A stretch of DNA of 64,000 bases from CALNYX01 sp942490925. GTDB lineage: Bacteria; Chlamydiota; Chlamydiia; Chlamydiales; JAAKFR01. Each line of letters starts with the position of its first letter. The stretch's first letter is position 1. The notes beneath the pieces are model-generated. The model was given only the letters and a program-made list of their open reading frames with translations, searched no databases and was not told the origin of the DNA. Of this stretch, positions 35,743 to 42,957 are shown piece by piece. The stretch lies in NCBI GenBank assembly GCA_942490925.1, contig CALNYX010000017.1, forward strand, positions 930,001-994,000. The letters run 5' to 3'. Made by a program: the position numbers and the translations under genes.

Positions 35743-35777
35743 ATCATATGCATGCATATGATATACAAACATATGAT
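35743..35777. promoter_or_regulatory. 20-bp perfect palindrome plus extra half-site, candidate MarR operator
   Basis: ATCATATGCATGCATATGAT at 35743-35762 is a perfect palindrome, and its half CATATGAT recurs at 35770-35777, 15 bp further on and over the likely start codon of the SRPBCC gene. It lies in the divergent gap between the GNAT gene and the SRPBCC-MarR pair. MarR-type repressors bind such palindromes upstream of their own operon; binding by the regulator at 36185 is inference. Confidence 0.55.
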
Positions 35778-36198
35778 AATTACAAAACATACCATCAAAA
35801 CTTCGCTCTCCCCTGTCGCCATTTGGAAGCTTTGGGAAGATGTCAACAACTGGAATAGCTGGGATCAAGGAGTTGAATCGAGTTCAATTGAGGGTCCGTT
35901 TAAGATAGGGGCGCAAGGCAGGCTGAAGCCAAAAGGCGGCCCTGCACTGAATATACGACTGACTGATGTAGAATACCTAAAAACTTTTGTCTGTGAATCC
36001 AAACTTCCTTTTGCGCGGATTATTGTTTCTCATTTTTTGACAGCATCCAGGGGTCAAACAGTCATCTCACATCAAATTGAGATCAAAGGACCATTAGCTA
36101 TGCTCTTTGCCTATCTCATAGGAAGACAAATGAAGAAAAATCTCCCTGATGAAATGGCAGCAATGATCACAAAGGTGGAGAAAGATGAAAAACGCTAA
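35773..36198 (+). CDS. SRPBCC-domain protein (polyketide cyclase/dehydrase-like)
   Basis: 141 residues from the ATG at 35773 (MIITKHTIKTS), or 148 from an ATG at 35752 inside the palindrome; no ribosome site is evident for either. Helix-grip pattern: TSLSPVAIWKLWEDVNNWNSWDQGVE at the N-terminus, GAQGRLKPKGGPA strands, and a long C-terminal helix. Such proteins bind hydrophobic ligands; partner unknown. It overlaps the MarR gene by 14 bp, so both form an operon. Confidence 0.75.
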   Translation: MIITKHTIKTSLSPVAIWKLWEDVNNWNSWDQGVESSSIEGPFKIGAQGRLKPKGGPALNIRLTDVEYLKTFVCESKLPFARIIVSHFLTASRGQTVISHQIEIKGPLAMLFAYLIGRQMKKNLPDEMAAMITKVEKDEKR

Positions 36199-36595
36199 TT
36201 GGGAAAACATTTCTAAGTTCGATGGACCACAGCAGAGTCCTGGTTTTTTACTTTGGCAAGTCAGCATGCAGTGGAGACGTCAAATTGAAACTGTTTTAGC
36301 TCCTTTGGATTTGACACACTCCCAATTCGTTCTTCTTGCAAGTTTAGGTTGGTTAACACGTGACAATCAAGAGATCTCCCAAATCGAACTTGCACGCCAT
36401 TGTTGCATGGATATTACGATGACTTCACAAGTATTACGTACACTTGAGAAGAAGAAGTATCTCACTCGCTACCATAGTGCAAATGATGAAAGATCCAAAT
36501 TTTCACAGCTAACAAGGCAAGGCGTACAGCTCATTGAGAAGGCGATTCCTATTGTTGAAAAAAAGTTGACAAGCTGTTTTTTACTACAGAGATAA
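36185..36595 (+). CDS. MarR-family transcriptional regulator
   Basis: 136 residues with a winged-helix DNA-binding region (residues ~50-115): LDLTHSQFVLLASLGWL, ISQIELARHCCMDITMTSQVLRTLEKKKYL (recognition helix) and the wing RSKFSQLTRQG. A dimeric ligand-sensing repressor or activator acting in the cytoplasm. Two adjacent Cys in the helix (HCCMD) could sense oxidation, which is speculation. It probably regulates its own operon through the palindrome at 35743. Confidence 0.85.
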   Translation: MKNANWENISKFDGPQQSPGFLLWQVSMQWRRQIETVLAPLDLTHSQFVLLASLGWLTRDNQEISQIELARHCCMDITMTSQVLRTLEKKKYLTRYHSANDERSKFSQLTRQGVQLIEKAIPIVEKKLTSCFLLQR

Positions 36596-36611
36596 AGAAG
36601 GTCTTAAAAAA

Positions 36612-37070
36612 ATGCGCTACTGGCTAGGAGTTGTATCTAAAGAACATGTGCAAAAAGCTGTTCAAGGAGGTTTTGCGCAAGTTTGCCATGGAAAATGCAC
36701 TCCTCTTGCTAAAATGTTGAAAGGAGATCTATTCATCTATTACTCACCCAAAATGGCTCTAGGTAGCTCTTTACCATGCAAAAGTTTCACTGCTATAGGC
36801 ACCATTAAGAATGGCTCTTCTTACCAGGTGAGTATGACTCCAACTTTTCATCCTTTTCGCATTGATGTTGAATTTCTTGCCTACCATGATATTCCTATCT
36901 CTAATCTCATGGAACAACTGGAGTTAACTCAAGATAGAGGCTGGGGCATGAAACTACGGAGAGGACTTATCGAGCTCAGTCAACATGATGCTGAGTTGAT
37001 CACCAAAGAAATGACGACACGCTCTAAGAAAGCCCAAATTTTTCTGACAAATAATAAAAATTTGCCATAA
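36612..37070 (+). CDS. EVE-domain protein (UPF0310)
   Basis: 152 residues covering a single EVE domain: RYWLGVVSKEHVQKAV at the start, GDLFIYYSPK and the aromatic-cage part FTAIGTIKNG, and GWGMKLRRGLIELSQHD at the end. EVE domains bind modified bases in RNA or DNA. It follows the MarR gene by 16 bp and is probably in the same operon. Free-standing EVE proteins are often accessory. Confidence 0.85.
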   Translation: MRYWLGVVSKEHVQKAVQGGFAQVCHGKCTPLAKMLKGDLFIYYSPKMALGSSLPCKSFTAIGTIKNGSSYQVSMTPTFHPFRIDVEFLAYHDIPISNLMEQLELTQDRGWGMKLRRGLIELSQHDAELITKEMTTRSKKAQIFLTNNKNLP

Positions 37071-37209
37071 ATTAGTCTAAACAGTTAGAATTAAGTCATG
37101 AACACAAATTTATCTATCAGATTTGTTTTTCTCCATCTAGAGCATTCCGCTCATTAATCCCCCTTTTTTTAGTCCGTTTTGTCAAATAATTTTTTAACCA
37201 GGGTCACCC

Positions 37210-37293
37210 ATGAAACCCAGCACATTTATAAGTTCGTTACGTAATTCTATTCTTCTCTCTTCTGCTCATCATCATGAGCATCATACTCACTAG
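37210..37293 (+). promoter_or_regulatory. Candidate histidine-rich leader peptide ORF
   Basis: A 27-codon ORF, too short for a normal ORF search, with AGGG six bases before its ATG. The last eight residues are HHHEHHTH directly before the TAG: six histidines in eight codons. This mirrors hisL-type leader peptides, which end in a run of His codons. The codons overlap a 7-bp stem (37263-37269 with 37274-37280). It lies 75 bp upstream of the racemase-symporter operon. Expression and function are inference. Confidence 0.55.
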
Positions 37294-37330
37294 TCCCCGT
37301 TTAACCCTTTTTAAATATTAAATTTATCAC

Positions 37331-37353
37331 AGCGCTGCTCTTTGAGCTGCGCT
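37331..37353 (+). promoter_or_regulatory. Hairpin before the racemase operon, candidate attenuator stem
   Basis: A 10-bp stem with one T-T mismatch (37331-37340 with 37344-37353) and loop TTT ends two bases before the TTGAGG ribosome site of the next gene. There is no strong T-run, only an AATTGAGGCATTTT stretch, so it could act by masking translation initiation and not by termination. TGCTC in its left arm can also pair with GAGCA (37276-37280) in the leader, giving mutually exclusive structures. Confidence 0.5.
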
Positions 37354-37367
37354 AATTGAGGCATTTT

Positions 37368-38027
37368 ATGAAGCCAAAAACAATTGGTATTGTTGGTGGC
37401 GCTGGCCCGATGGCTGGTGCTCTGTTATTTGAACGTATTATATCCCTTTCGAGCTCGCTATATGGCTGCTCAAGGGATGCAGACTTTCCTAAAGTTGTAC
37501 TGCTAAGCTTTCCTTTTAGCGAGATGTTGACTCCAGATTTGGATGTTACACAAGTCAAAGGCGAGTTGAGAGGCTGCCTGGAGCAGTTGCGCAGTAATGG
37601 AGCAGATGTTTTAGCTATTGCCTGCAACACTCTGCACGCTTTTTTGGATGAGGATCAGAGTGATCTGATTGCGCTTCCAGATGTAGTAGAAATTCCCGAG
37701 GGTGAAATTCCTCTTGTTCTTTGCACGTCAACCTCTGTCCGTTTTGGTCTACACAAACGTTTTTTCGAGTGTGAATACCCAGATAAGCAAACGCAAAAGA
37801 GCGTTGATTGGATCATTGATCAGATTCTGTCTGGGGTTGATGTTGTGCAAGAGTTGATACAGCTGCTAGCAGGCTATGAAGCGCGCACCGTTGTGCTGGG
37901 ATGCACGGAGCTCTCTTTATTTTCTAAGTTTTTGCCCTCAAGCAGGATCTTAGACCCTTTAGAAATGGTTGCGCAGGCTGTGGTTCAACGTTGTTTTGCA
38001 GGAAGGAGGCAACTATGTCTCCAGTGA
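37368..38027 (+). CDS. Aspartate/glutamate racemase family protein
   Basis: 219 residues from ATG 37368 with GAGG upstream. Two catalytic Cys of the family are visible: ADVLAIACNTLHAFL (Cys ~80) and TVVLGCTELSLF (Cys ~180), with the N-terminal TIGIVGGAGPMAG loop. It would racemise a free amino acid, most likely Asp or Glu; other amino acids are not excluded. First gene of a three-gene operon, overlapping the next gene by 13 bp. Confidence 0.85.
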   Translation: MKPKTIGIVGGAGPMAGALLFERIISLSSSLYGCSRDADFPKVVLLSFPFSEMLTPDLDVTQVKGELRGCLEQLRSNGADVLAIACNTLHAFLDEDQSDLIALPDVVEIPEGEIPLVLCTSTSVRFGLHKRFFECEYPDKQTQKSVDWIIDQILSGVDVVQELIQLLAGYEARTVVLGCTELSLFSKFLPSSRILDPLEMVAQAVVQRCFAGRRQLCLQ

Positions 38028-38851
38028 TCTCTACGCAGTTTTATTCAATAGCTCCTGTGGAGGTGGTTGTTGATCGTCTTGCCTCCATTGCAGGCCTGGT
38101 TGATCTCTACTGCTGGTACGAAGGGACGCGAGGTCTACCAGCATCTGGCGCAACGTTTATGCAAAATGCACTTTTTAAACCGCTGTATCAACGTAAAAAA
38201 GATGTCAAAGTCTGGCTCTATTCATTGTGTGGATGGGATTTTTCAAGAAGTGTAAGCGCTCTAAGTGATTCAAATAAACTTGGAAAACGGATCGATGAGA
38301 TCAACAAACATGCACTTGAATGTTTCTATTCAGCCTCTTTTTTTAAATTTTGTGCGCAAATTCCTACAACAAGCCCTCTCTACGCATTTGTCGATGAGCA
38401 GCTACCTAAAAAACAGTGGCTTTTAGAACTATCCGTTGACCAGCGGAAGAAGGGGGTTACTGTTGCACAGTTCTTTGACAATCAAAGCTCTCTATTTGAT
38501 TGCATCAAGGAATTGGATGTCGCGCAAGCCTACTCACCAATCCAGTATATCGAGGGGTATTATTTGATTCGTGAAGCTGTCAGAAAAAGAATGGAGCTAG
38601 GTGAAAAAGCAATCAATGTTGCTTTTGCATTGCCAAATGATGAGGAGAAATACTACCGCGACTACCCAACAGATATTGGAAAGATGTTGCAGCTCGATTT
38701 GAGACTCGAGGGGGTGACACTCACGCTCTCCTTTCATTTTTTTAGATATGGAGAGAATGAAAGCGCAAGACCTTACATGGATCGTCTCAGCGCTACAGTG
38801 CGCTCTAGAGAGGTCGTCAATTATTTTAACTATTTGGAGAATGAAAAATGA
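38015..38851 (+). CDS. Unrecognised 278-residue protein in the racemase-symporter operon
   Basis: Starts at ATG 38015 with a strong GGAGG site five bases upstream. No signal peptide or membrane helix; the composition is that of a globular cytoplasmic alpha/beta protein. Visible stretches include DLYCWYEGTRGLPASG, VWLYSLCGWDFSRS and QYIEGYYLIREAVRKRMELGEKA. I compared it in mind with cyclodipeptide synthases and nicotianamine-synthase-like enzymes and saw none of their motifs. It overlaps the racemase by 13 bp and the symporter by 4 bp (ATGA), so the three genes are translationally coupled and probably act on the same metabolite. Confidence 0.75.
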   Translation: MSPVISTQFYSIAPVEVVVDRLASIAGLVDLYCWYEGTRGLPASGATFMQNALFKPLYQRKKDVKVWLYSLCGWDFSRSVSALSDSNKLGKRIDEINKHALECFYSASFFKFCAQIPTTSPLYAFVDEQLPKKQWLLELSVDQRKKGVTVAQFFDNQSSLFDCIKELDVAQAYSPIQYIEGYYLIREAVRKRMELGEKAINVAFALPNDEEKYYRDYPTDIGKMLQLDLRLEGVTLTLSFHFFRYGENESARPYMDRLSATVRSREVVNYFNYLENEK

Positions 38852-40191
38852 ACATGATTTTATTTATTTCAATGCTATTTGCGCTGCAACTGGTGTACTG
38901 GTACATCGGCAGGGCAGCATCAAAAGATCTGAGCTCGACTGAAGATTATTTCCTCGCTGGAAAGAGTGTTAAACTCTTCCCGTTGATGATGACTTTTTTG
39001 GCAACTCAAGTAGGTGGCGGTATCATTCTTGGAGCTGCGGATGAGGCCTATAGATTTGGATGGCCTGTTATCTTCTACCCTCTTGGCTCAGCCCTAGGCT
39101 TTACTTTACTTGGATTGGGAGTGGGAAAAAAGTTGGCTAAGCGTGGGCTGAGTACAGTAGCGCAGATTTTTGAGGAGGTTTATGGCTCGCGCATGCTGAG
39201 AAAAACGGCGTCTGTTCTCTCAATCATTTCCCTATTTATGGTTCTCGTTGCTCAGCTGATGGCCTCATACGAATTTCTAGCTAGTCTAGGACTTGCAAGT
39301 CCAGCGCTCTTTGTTTTGTTTTGGGCAAGTGTCATCCTTTATACCTCTCAAGGAGGGATGAAAGCTGTGATTGCTGCTGATGTCGCGCAAGTCTTTGTTT
39401 TCTCAATCATCTTTCTCTGTTGCTTTGCCACCCTGTTCTTTGCAACTCCAGAGCTCCCCAGAGCAGAGATTGGCCAGATCTCATCTGTCACTTCAAAGCT
39501 CGGTGGATGGCTCTTGATGCCTCTATTTTTCATGGTGATCGAGCAAGATATGGGGCAACGCTGTTTTGCTGGAACTTCTCCAAAAGTGGTCTCTAAAGCT
39601 TCGTTGTTTGCTGCCCTTGGAACGTTGATGATCTGTATCATCCCCGTATTTATTGGGTCGTTGGCAAAGAATTTAAACCTTGAAATCCCAGCTGGAAGTA
39701 GCGTACTCATGACTACAGTCATGCAGCTCTCAAATCCTGGGATTGCAGCATGTGTGGGTTGCGCAGTGTTAGCAGCAATTATCTCATCGGTCACTTCCAT
39801 GATCAATGCGATTAGCTCAAATTTGATTGGGGATTTTCAACAAAATCTTGAAATGAAATGGATTAAGAGGATCACTTGCTTGATTTCTATTGCTGCGATC
39901 TTTTTTGCTTTCTTTTTTGACAACATCGTTGATCTGATGGTTCAGAGCTATGAATTTTCAGTCAGTGCTCTGTTTATTCCGATCTTCTTTGCGATTTTTA
40001 AGCAACGAGGCTCGTTTTTTGCAGCGCTGCTCTCAATTCTCTTTGGGACAATTGGATTTTTCCTCTTCCGTCTCTACCCAATGGCAATCCCCAAAGAGAT
40101 TCTAAGTATTCTACTTTCGCTAGTTGGTTATGGATGTGGAGAGTTGTTGACAGCTCAAAGAAAATTCACGAGGCCTGATTCAAAATCGTAG
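38848..40191 (+). CDS. Sodium:solute symporter (SSS family)
   Basis: 447 residues with about 12-13 membrane helices. SSS features include DYFLAGKSVKLFPLMMTFLATQVGGGIILG near the N-terminus and SVTSMINAISSNLIGDF near residue 320. Substrate unknown; family members carry amino acids, sugars or vitamins with Na+. A paralog sits at 55.3 kb, sharing LATQVGGG and IEQDMGQRCFA. In this operon it likely imports the substrate or product of the racemase and the unknown protein. Its end overlaps the convergent carbonic anhydrase gene by 37 bp. Confidence 0.85.
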   Translation: MNMILFISMLFALQLVYWYIGRAASKDLSSTEDYFLAGKSVKLFPLMMTFLATQVGGGIILGAADEAYRFGWPVIFYPLGSALGFTLLGLGVGKKLAKRGLSTVAQIFEEVYGSRMLRKTASVLSIISLFMVLVAQLMASYEFLASLGLASPALFVLFWASVILYTSQGGMKAVIAADVAQVFVFSIIFLCCFATLFFATPELPRAEIGQISSVTSKLGGWLLMPLFFMVIEQDMGQRCFAGTSPKVVSKASLFAALGTLMICIIPVFIGSLAKNLNLEIPAGSSVLMTTVMQLSNPGIAACVGCAVLAAIISSVTSMINAISSNLIGDFQQNLEMKWIKRITCLISIAAIFFAFFFDNIVDLMVQSYEFSVSALFIPIFFAIFKQRGSFFAALLSILFGTIGFFLFRLYPMAIPKEILSILLSLVGYGCGELLTAQRKFTRPDSKS

Positions 40192-40673
40192 TAGGCTCCG
40201 ACAATCTTGAGTTTTTTGTCTGCTAATCGCTGAGTAAATATGGGGTGCTGCTCTAAAGTCTTGACTTGCAAATGGACATTTGCAATCACTGCCTCTTTTC
40301 CTGTGAGTCCACTCTCAAGAGCTGGTTGAATCAATGAAAAAATAGGGTGGCTCTTTTCAGAGGTTTCCGCAGCAGTTTCCACTGCTTTGCAGTTTTGGTG
40401 TCCCATCACAACTAAAAGGGTCACTTTAAAAACATCTGTAGCAAAAGAGAGGCTCTGCGCGACTCCTTCAGTGACTACATTGCCGGCCATACGGACAACA
40501 AAAAGTTCCCCTAAATCTTGATCAAAAATGATCTCTGGTGCAACACGGGAGTCTGCACATGTCAACACAGCACAAAAAGGAGCTTGCGTCTCAATATATT
40601 GATGCCGCAGCTTATCTTTGCCGATAAAACGGATATTGCCCTCTTCTAACTTCTGCTGTGCTCCGTGATTCAT
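40155..40673 (-). CDS. Beta-type carbonic anhydrase, cytoplasmic
   Basis: 172 residues without a signal peptide. Zinc ligands: Cys and Asp in LTCADSRVAPEI and His-x-x-Cys in VVMGHQNCKAVE. It interconverts CO2 and bicarbonate. The paralog just upstream (40710-41279) is very similar throughout but carries a signal peptide. The gene is 36 bp downstream of that copy, so the two are probably one transcript. Confidence 0.9.
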   Translation of the reverse strand: MNHGAQQKLEEGNIRFIGKDKLRHQYIETQAPFCAVLTCADSRVAPEIIFDQDLGELFVVRMAGNVVTEGVAQSLSFATDVFKVTLLVVMGHQNCKAVETAAETSEKSHPIFSLIQPALESGLTGKEAVIANVHLQVKTLEQHPIFTQRLADKKLKIVGAYYDFESGLVNFL

Positions 40674-40709
40674 AGCGAGAAGTATGGCCTAATCATATAT
40701 TATTGCCTA

Positions 40710-41279
40710 TCAGAAAAAGCTCACTTGCCCTGTTTCAAAATCGTAGTAAGCACCAATAATACGCAATTTTTTAGCGCGAACTTGCTGGTTAAAGGTTGGG
40801 TATTGTTGCAACATTTGAACTTGTGCTTTGACATTCGAAATGATTGCCTCTTTAAGAGTATCATCTCCTTTAATTGCAGGTTGGATCAATGAAAAAATCG
40901 TTCCAAGTTCGCTCTTATCTTTCATATCCATTACTGCTTCAACAGCGCCGCAATCCTGGTGTCCAACAACGACGATTAGGGGCACTTTTAAGACACTTGT
41001 TGCAAAGTCTAAACTCTCTGCCACTCCTTGAGTCATCACATTGCCAGCTACGCGCGCAACAAAAAGATCCCCTAAATTCTGATCAAAAATAATCTCCGGT
41101 GCTACACGCGAATCAGCACAAGCTAAAACCGCACAAAATGGATGTTGAGAATCAACATGTTTGTGACGACGCATGTCTTTTTGCATGAAACGGGTATTTC
41201 CGTCTTTTAAATCTTGCAATGCATCACCAAACAGTGGCGCGCCAATTATAAGTGTTAATAACAGAATATATCGCATCAT
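40710..41279 (-). CDS. Beta-type carbonic anhydrase, exported
   Basis: 189 residues with an N-terminal signal peptide (residues 2-19, cleaved near LFGDA). Zinc ligands in LACADSRVAPEI and VVVGHQDCGAVE. AGGAG precedes two adjacent ATG codons; the second (41276) has the better spacing. A periplasmic beta-class enzyme beside a cytoplasmic twin suggests a tandem duplication with a split in location, possibly for CO2/bicarbonate handling across the inner membrane. Confidence 0.9.
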   Translation of the reverse strand: MMRYILLLTLIIGAPLFGDALQDLKDGNTRFMQKDMRRHKHVDSQHPFCAVLACADSRVAPEIIFDQNLGDLFVARVAGNVMTQGVAESLDFATSVLKVPLIVVVGHQDCGAVEAVMDMKDKSELGTIFSLIQPAIKGDDTLKEAIISNVKAQVQMLQQYPTFNQQVRAKKLRIIGAYYDFETGQVSFF

Positions 41280-41339
41280 TTTCTCCTATTTTAAAATCTG
41301 GACTATATCCAATACCCTATTTTTGCTATATATAAAAAA

Positions 41340-42332
41340 ATGGAGCAGACTAAAACAGCTTTCTATGTTTTTCTTTGGGCTATCCTAGCATTAATTGTGT
41401 GGGCTGCAATCGACGTTTTTCTCCTTGCCTTTGCGGCAACACTTTTAGCTATATTTCTTTATGTTCTTGGAAATTGGACACATAAGATCACTAAACTCCC
41501 CTATCGACTTGCTCTTCTATTAGCTCTTGTTGTGTTTTTAGGACTTCTAACTCTTGTCTTCTGGCTCTATGCTCCCACAATTTCAAGTCAGTTTTCGCTT
41601 CTGGTCGAACAACTTCCTACAGCCTTTAAGCAACTGCAAGAACAGATCACAGAGCGTTTTAACTTGCCTTTCTTGCAAAAAGAGTTCTCTGAGGAACTTG
41701 TTTGGAATAACAAGAAGCTCATTTCTCAACTCTCAACAGTCTTTTCTCTGACAGTTGGATCGCTTGTCGGCTTTGTTATCTTTGTCTGCGTCGGCTTTTA
41801 TGTCGCCTTTAACCCTGAGCGCTACATGCGTGGGTTTATGCGACTAATTCCTGAATCTAAGCAGGTTAAAGCAAGTGCAATTCTTTTCCGTCTCACGCAC
41901 GCTCTGCAGTGGTGGCTTGTAGGCAAGGTGATCGCTATGATCACAATTGGGATTTTAACTTTTGTTGCTCTTTGGCTCTTAGATGTTTCGCTAGCACTCA
42001 TCTTGGGTCTTGTTGCAGCGCTTCTAGCTTTTATCCCATATATTGGATCGATTATTGCGGCAATACCAGCCATCTTACTTGGCTTTGCTCATAGCCCTCT
42101 TACTGCTCTTTATGTCACTATCTTATACTTGGGAATTCACGCTTTAGAAGGCTACTTCATTACGCCTTACATCGAACAGAAAACTGTTTCGCTGCCACCA
42201 GCATTGACGATCATGACGCAGGTTCTATTTTCCGTATTACTTGGAGCTTTAGGACTTGCACTTGCAACGCCTCTGACTGTCATTGCCTATGCGCTTTTGC
42301 CTAAAAAGCAGTATCAAGCATCAGCCAAATAA
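41340..42332 (+). CDS. AI-2E family transporter (UPF0118)
   Basis: 330 residues with about eight membrane helices: two at the N-terminus, a soluble loop at ~75-130, and the family block LVGKVIAMITIGILTFVALWLLDVSLALILGLVAALLAFIPYIGSIIAAIPA. The family exports autoinducer-2 in E. coli (TqsA) but includes Na+/H+ antiporters, so substrate here is open. Its end overlaps the DUF2490 gene by 32 bp (convergent). Confidence 0.85.
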   Translation: MEQTKTAFYVFLWAILALIVWAAIDVFLLAFAATLLAIFLYVLGNWTHKITKLPYRLALLLALVVFLGLLTLVFWLYAPTISSQFSLLVEQLPTAFKQLQEQITERFNLPFLQKEFSEELVWNNKKLISQLSTVFSLTVGSLVGFVIFVCVGFYVAFNPERYMRGFMRLIPESKQVKASAILFRLTHALQWWLVGKVIAMITIGILTFVALWLLDVSLALILGLVAALLAFIPYIGSIIAAIPAILLGFAHSPLTALYVTILYLGIHALEGYFITPYIEQKTVSLPPALTIMTQVLFSVLLGALGLALATPLTVIAYALLPKKQYQASAK

Positions 42333-42945
42333 TGCGCTGATGTTGCCATTTGTCTGAGGCTTTCATCTGACGAATCAAACCATAAGTCGATACTTTGACA
42401 TTCCTGCGAAGTTTTAAAAAACCACCAATGGCAAAACGATTCTGAGAAAATCCTACGCGCTCAAGGAAGAAAACTTCATTAAATATAACAGGGGTCACTG
42501 GACCGATATGGAATGGGAATGTCACAGAAATCAGATTGCGATAGAGCCAGGCTGTCTTCTGTCCATCCGGCATATTAAACTGGGTGCGATTGCGATCAAG
42601 CAATTTCCAATTACCAATTGAGAATTTCAAAAAAGCGTCCCCCATTAACTCATAGGCAGGCTCCCATACGCGATTGACAACTGGCAGAGAGTAGCGTTGA
42701 CGATACCCAACCGCTAAGGTGAGCCATTTGTTAAAATCGTGCGCTAAGCGCGCTTGAAAATAGTAGAAATAGAGTTGGGAAGCTCCATCTCGATAACGCA
42801 CTTCAGGCTCAAAATAGAACTCTGTTTTGGGAGTAATGGGGCGATGAAAAGCAGAGTACGCCCAAAGCTGTACATCGTGATGAGGGTTGTAGCCATAAAG
42901 CTTCGTCGACAAAACTAATATGAGACAAAATAGATGTTTCTTCAT
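42301..42945 (-). CDS. DUF2490 outer-membrane protein
   Basis: 214 residues, signal peptide at 1-18 (KKHLFCLILVLSTKLYG), then short amphipathic strands rich in Trp, Tyr and Arg: DVQLWAYSAFHRPITPKTEFYFEPEVRYRDG and KWLTLAVGYRQRYS. It ends in a Phe, as outer-membrane barrels do. The start codon lies only 12 bp from the DASS start on the other strand, and no ribosome site is seen. Confidence 0.75.
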   Translation of the reverse strand: MKKHLFCLILVLSTKLYGYNPHHDVQLWAYSAFHRPITPKTEFYFEPEVRYRDGASQLYFYYFQARLAHDFNKWLTLAVGYRQRYSLPVVNRVWEPAYELMGDAFLKFSIGNWKLLDRNRTQFNMPDGQKTAWLYRNLISVTFPFHIGPVTPVIFNEVFFLERVGFSQNRFAIGGFLKLRRNVKVSTYGLIRQMKASDKWQHQRIIWLMLDTAF

Positions 42946-42957
42946 AAATTAGGAATT

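Noticed and set aside
37263..37290. The CATCATCATGAGCATCAT stretch as a CRISPR or simple tandem repeat
   Set aside because: It is short, unspaced and best explained as codons of the His-rich leader; no repeat-spacer pattern exists anywhere in the window.
37991..38851. Cyclodipeptide synthase or nicotianamine-synthase-like (CntL) identity for the unknown operon protein
   Set aside because: Size and operon context fit, and a racemase sits upstream, but neither the catalytic Ser/Tyr-Glu pattern of cyclodipeptide synthases nor a SAM-binding motif of the CntL type is visible.
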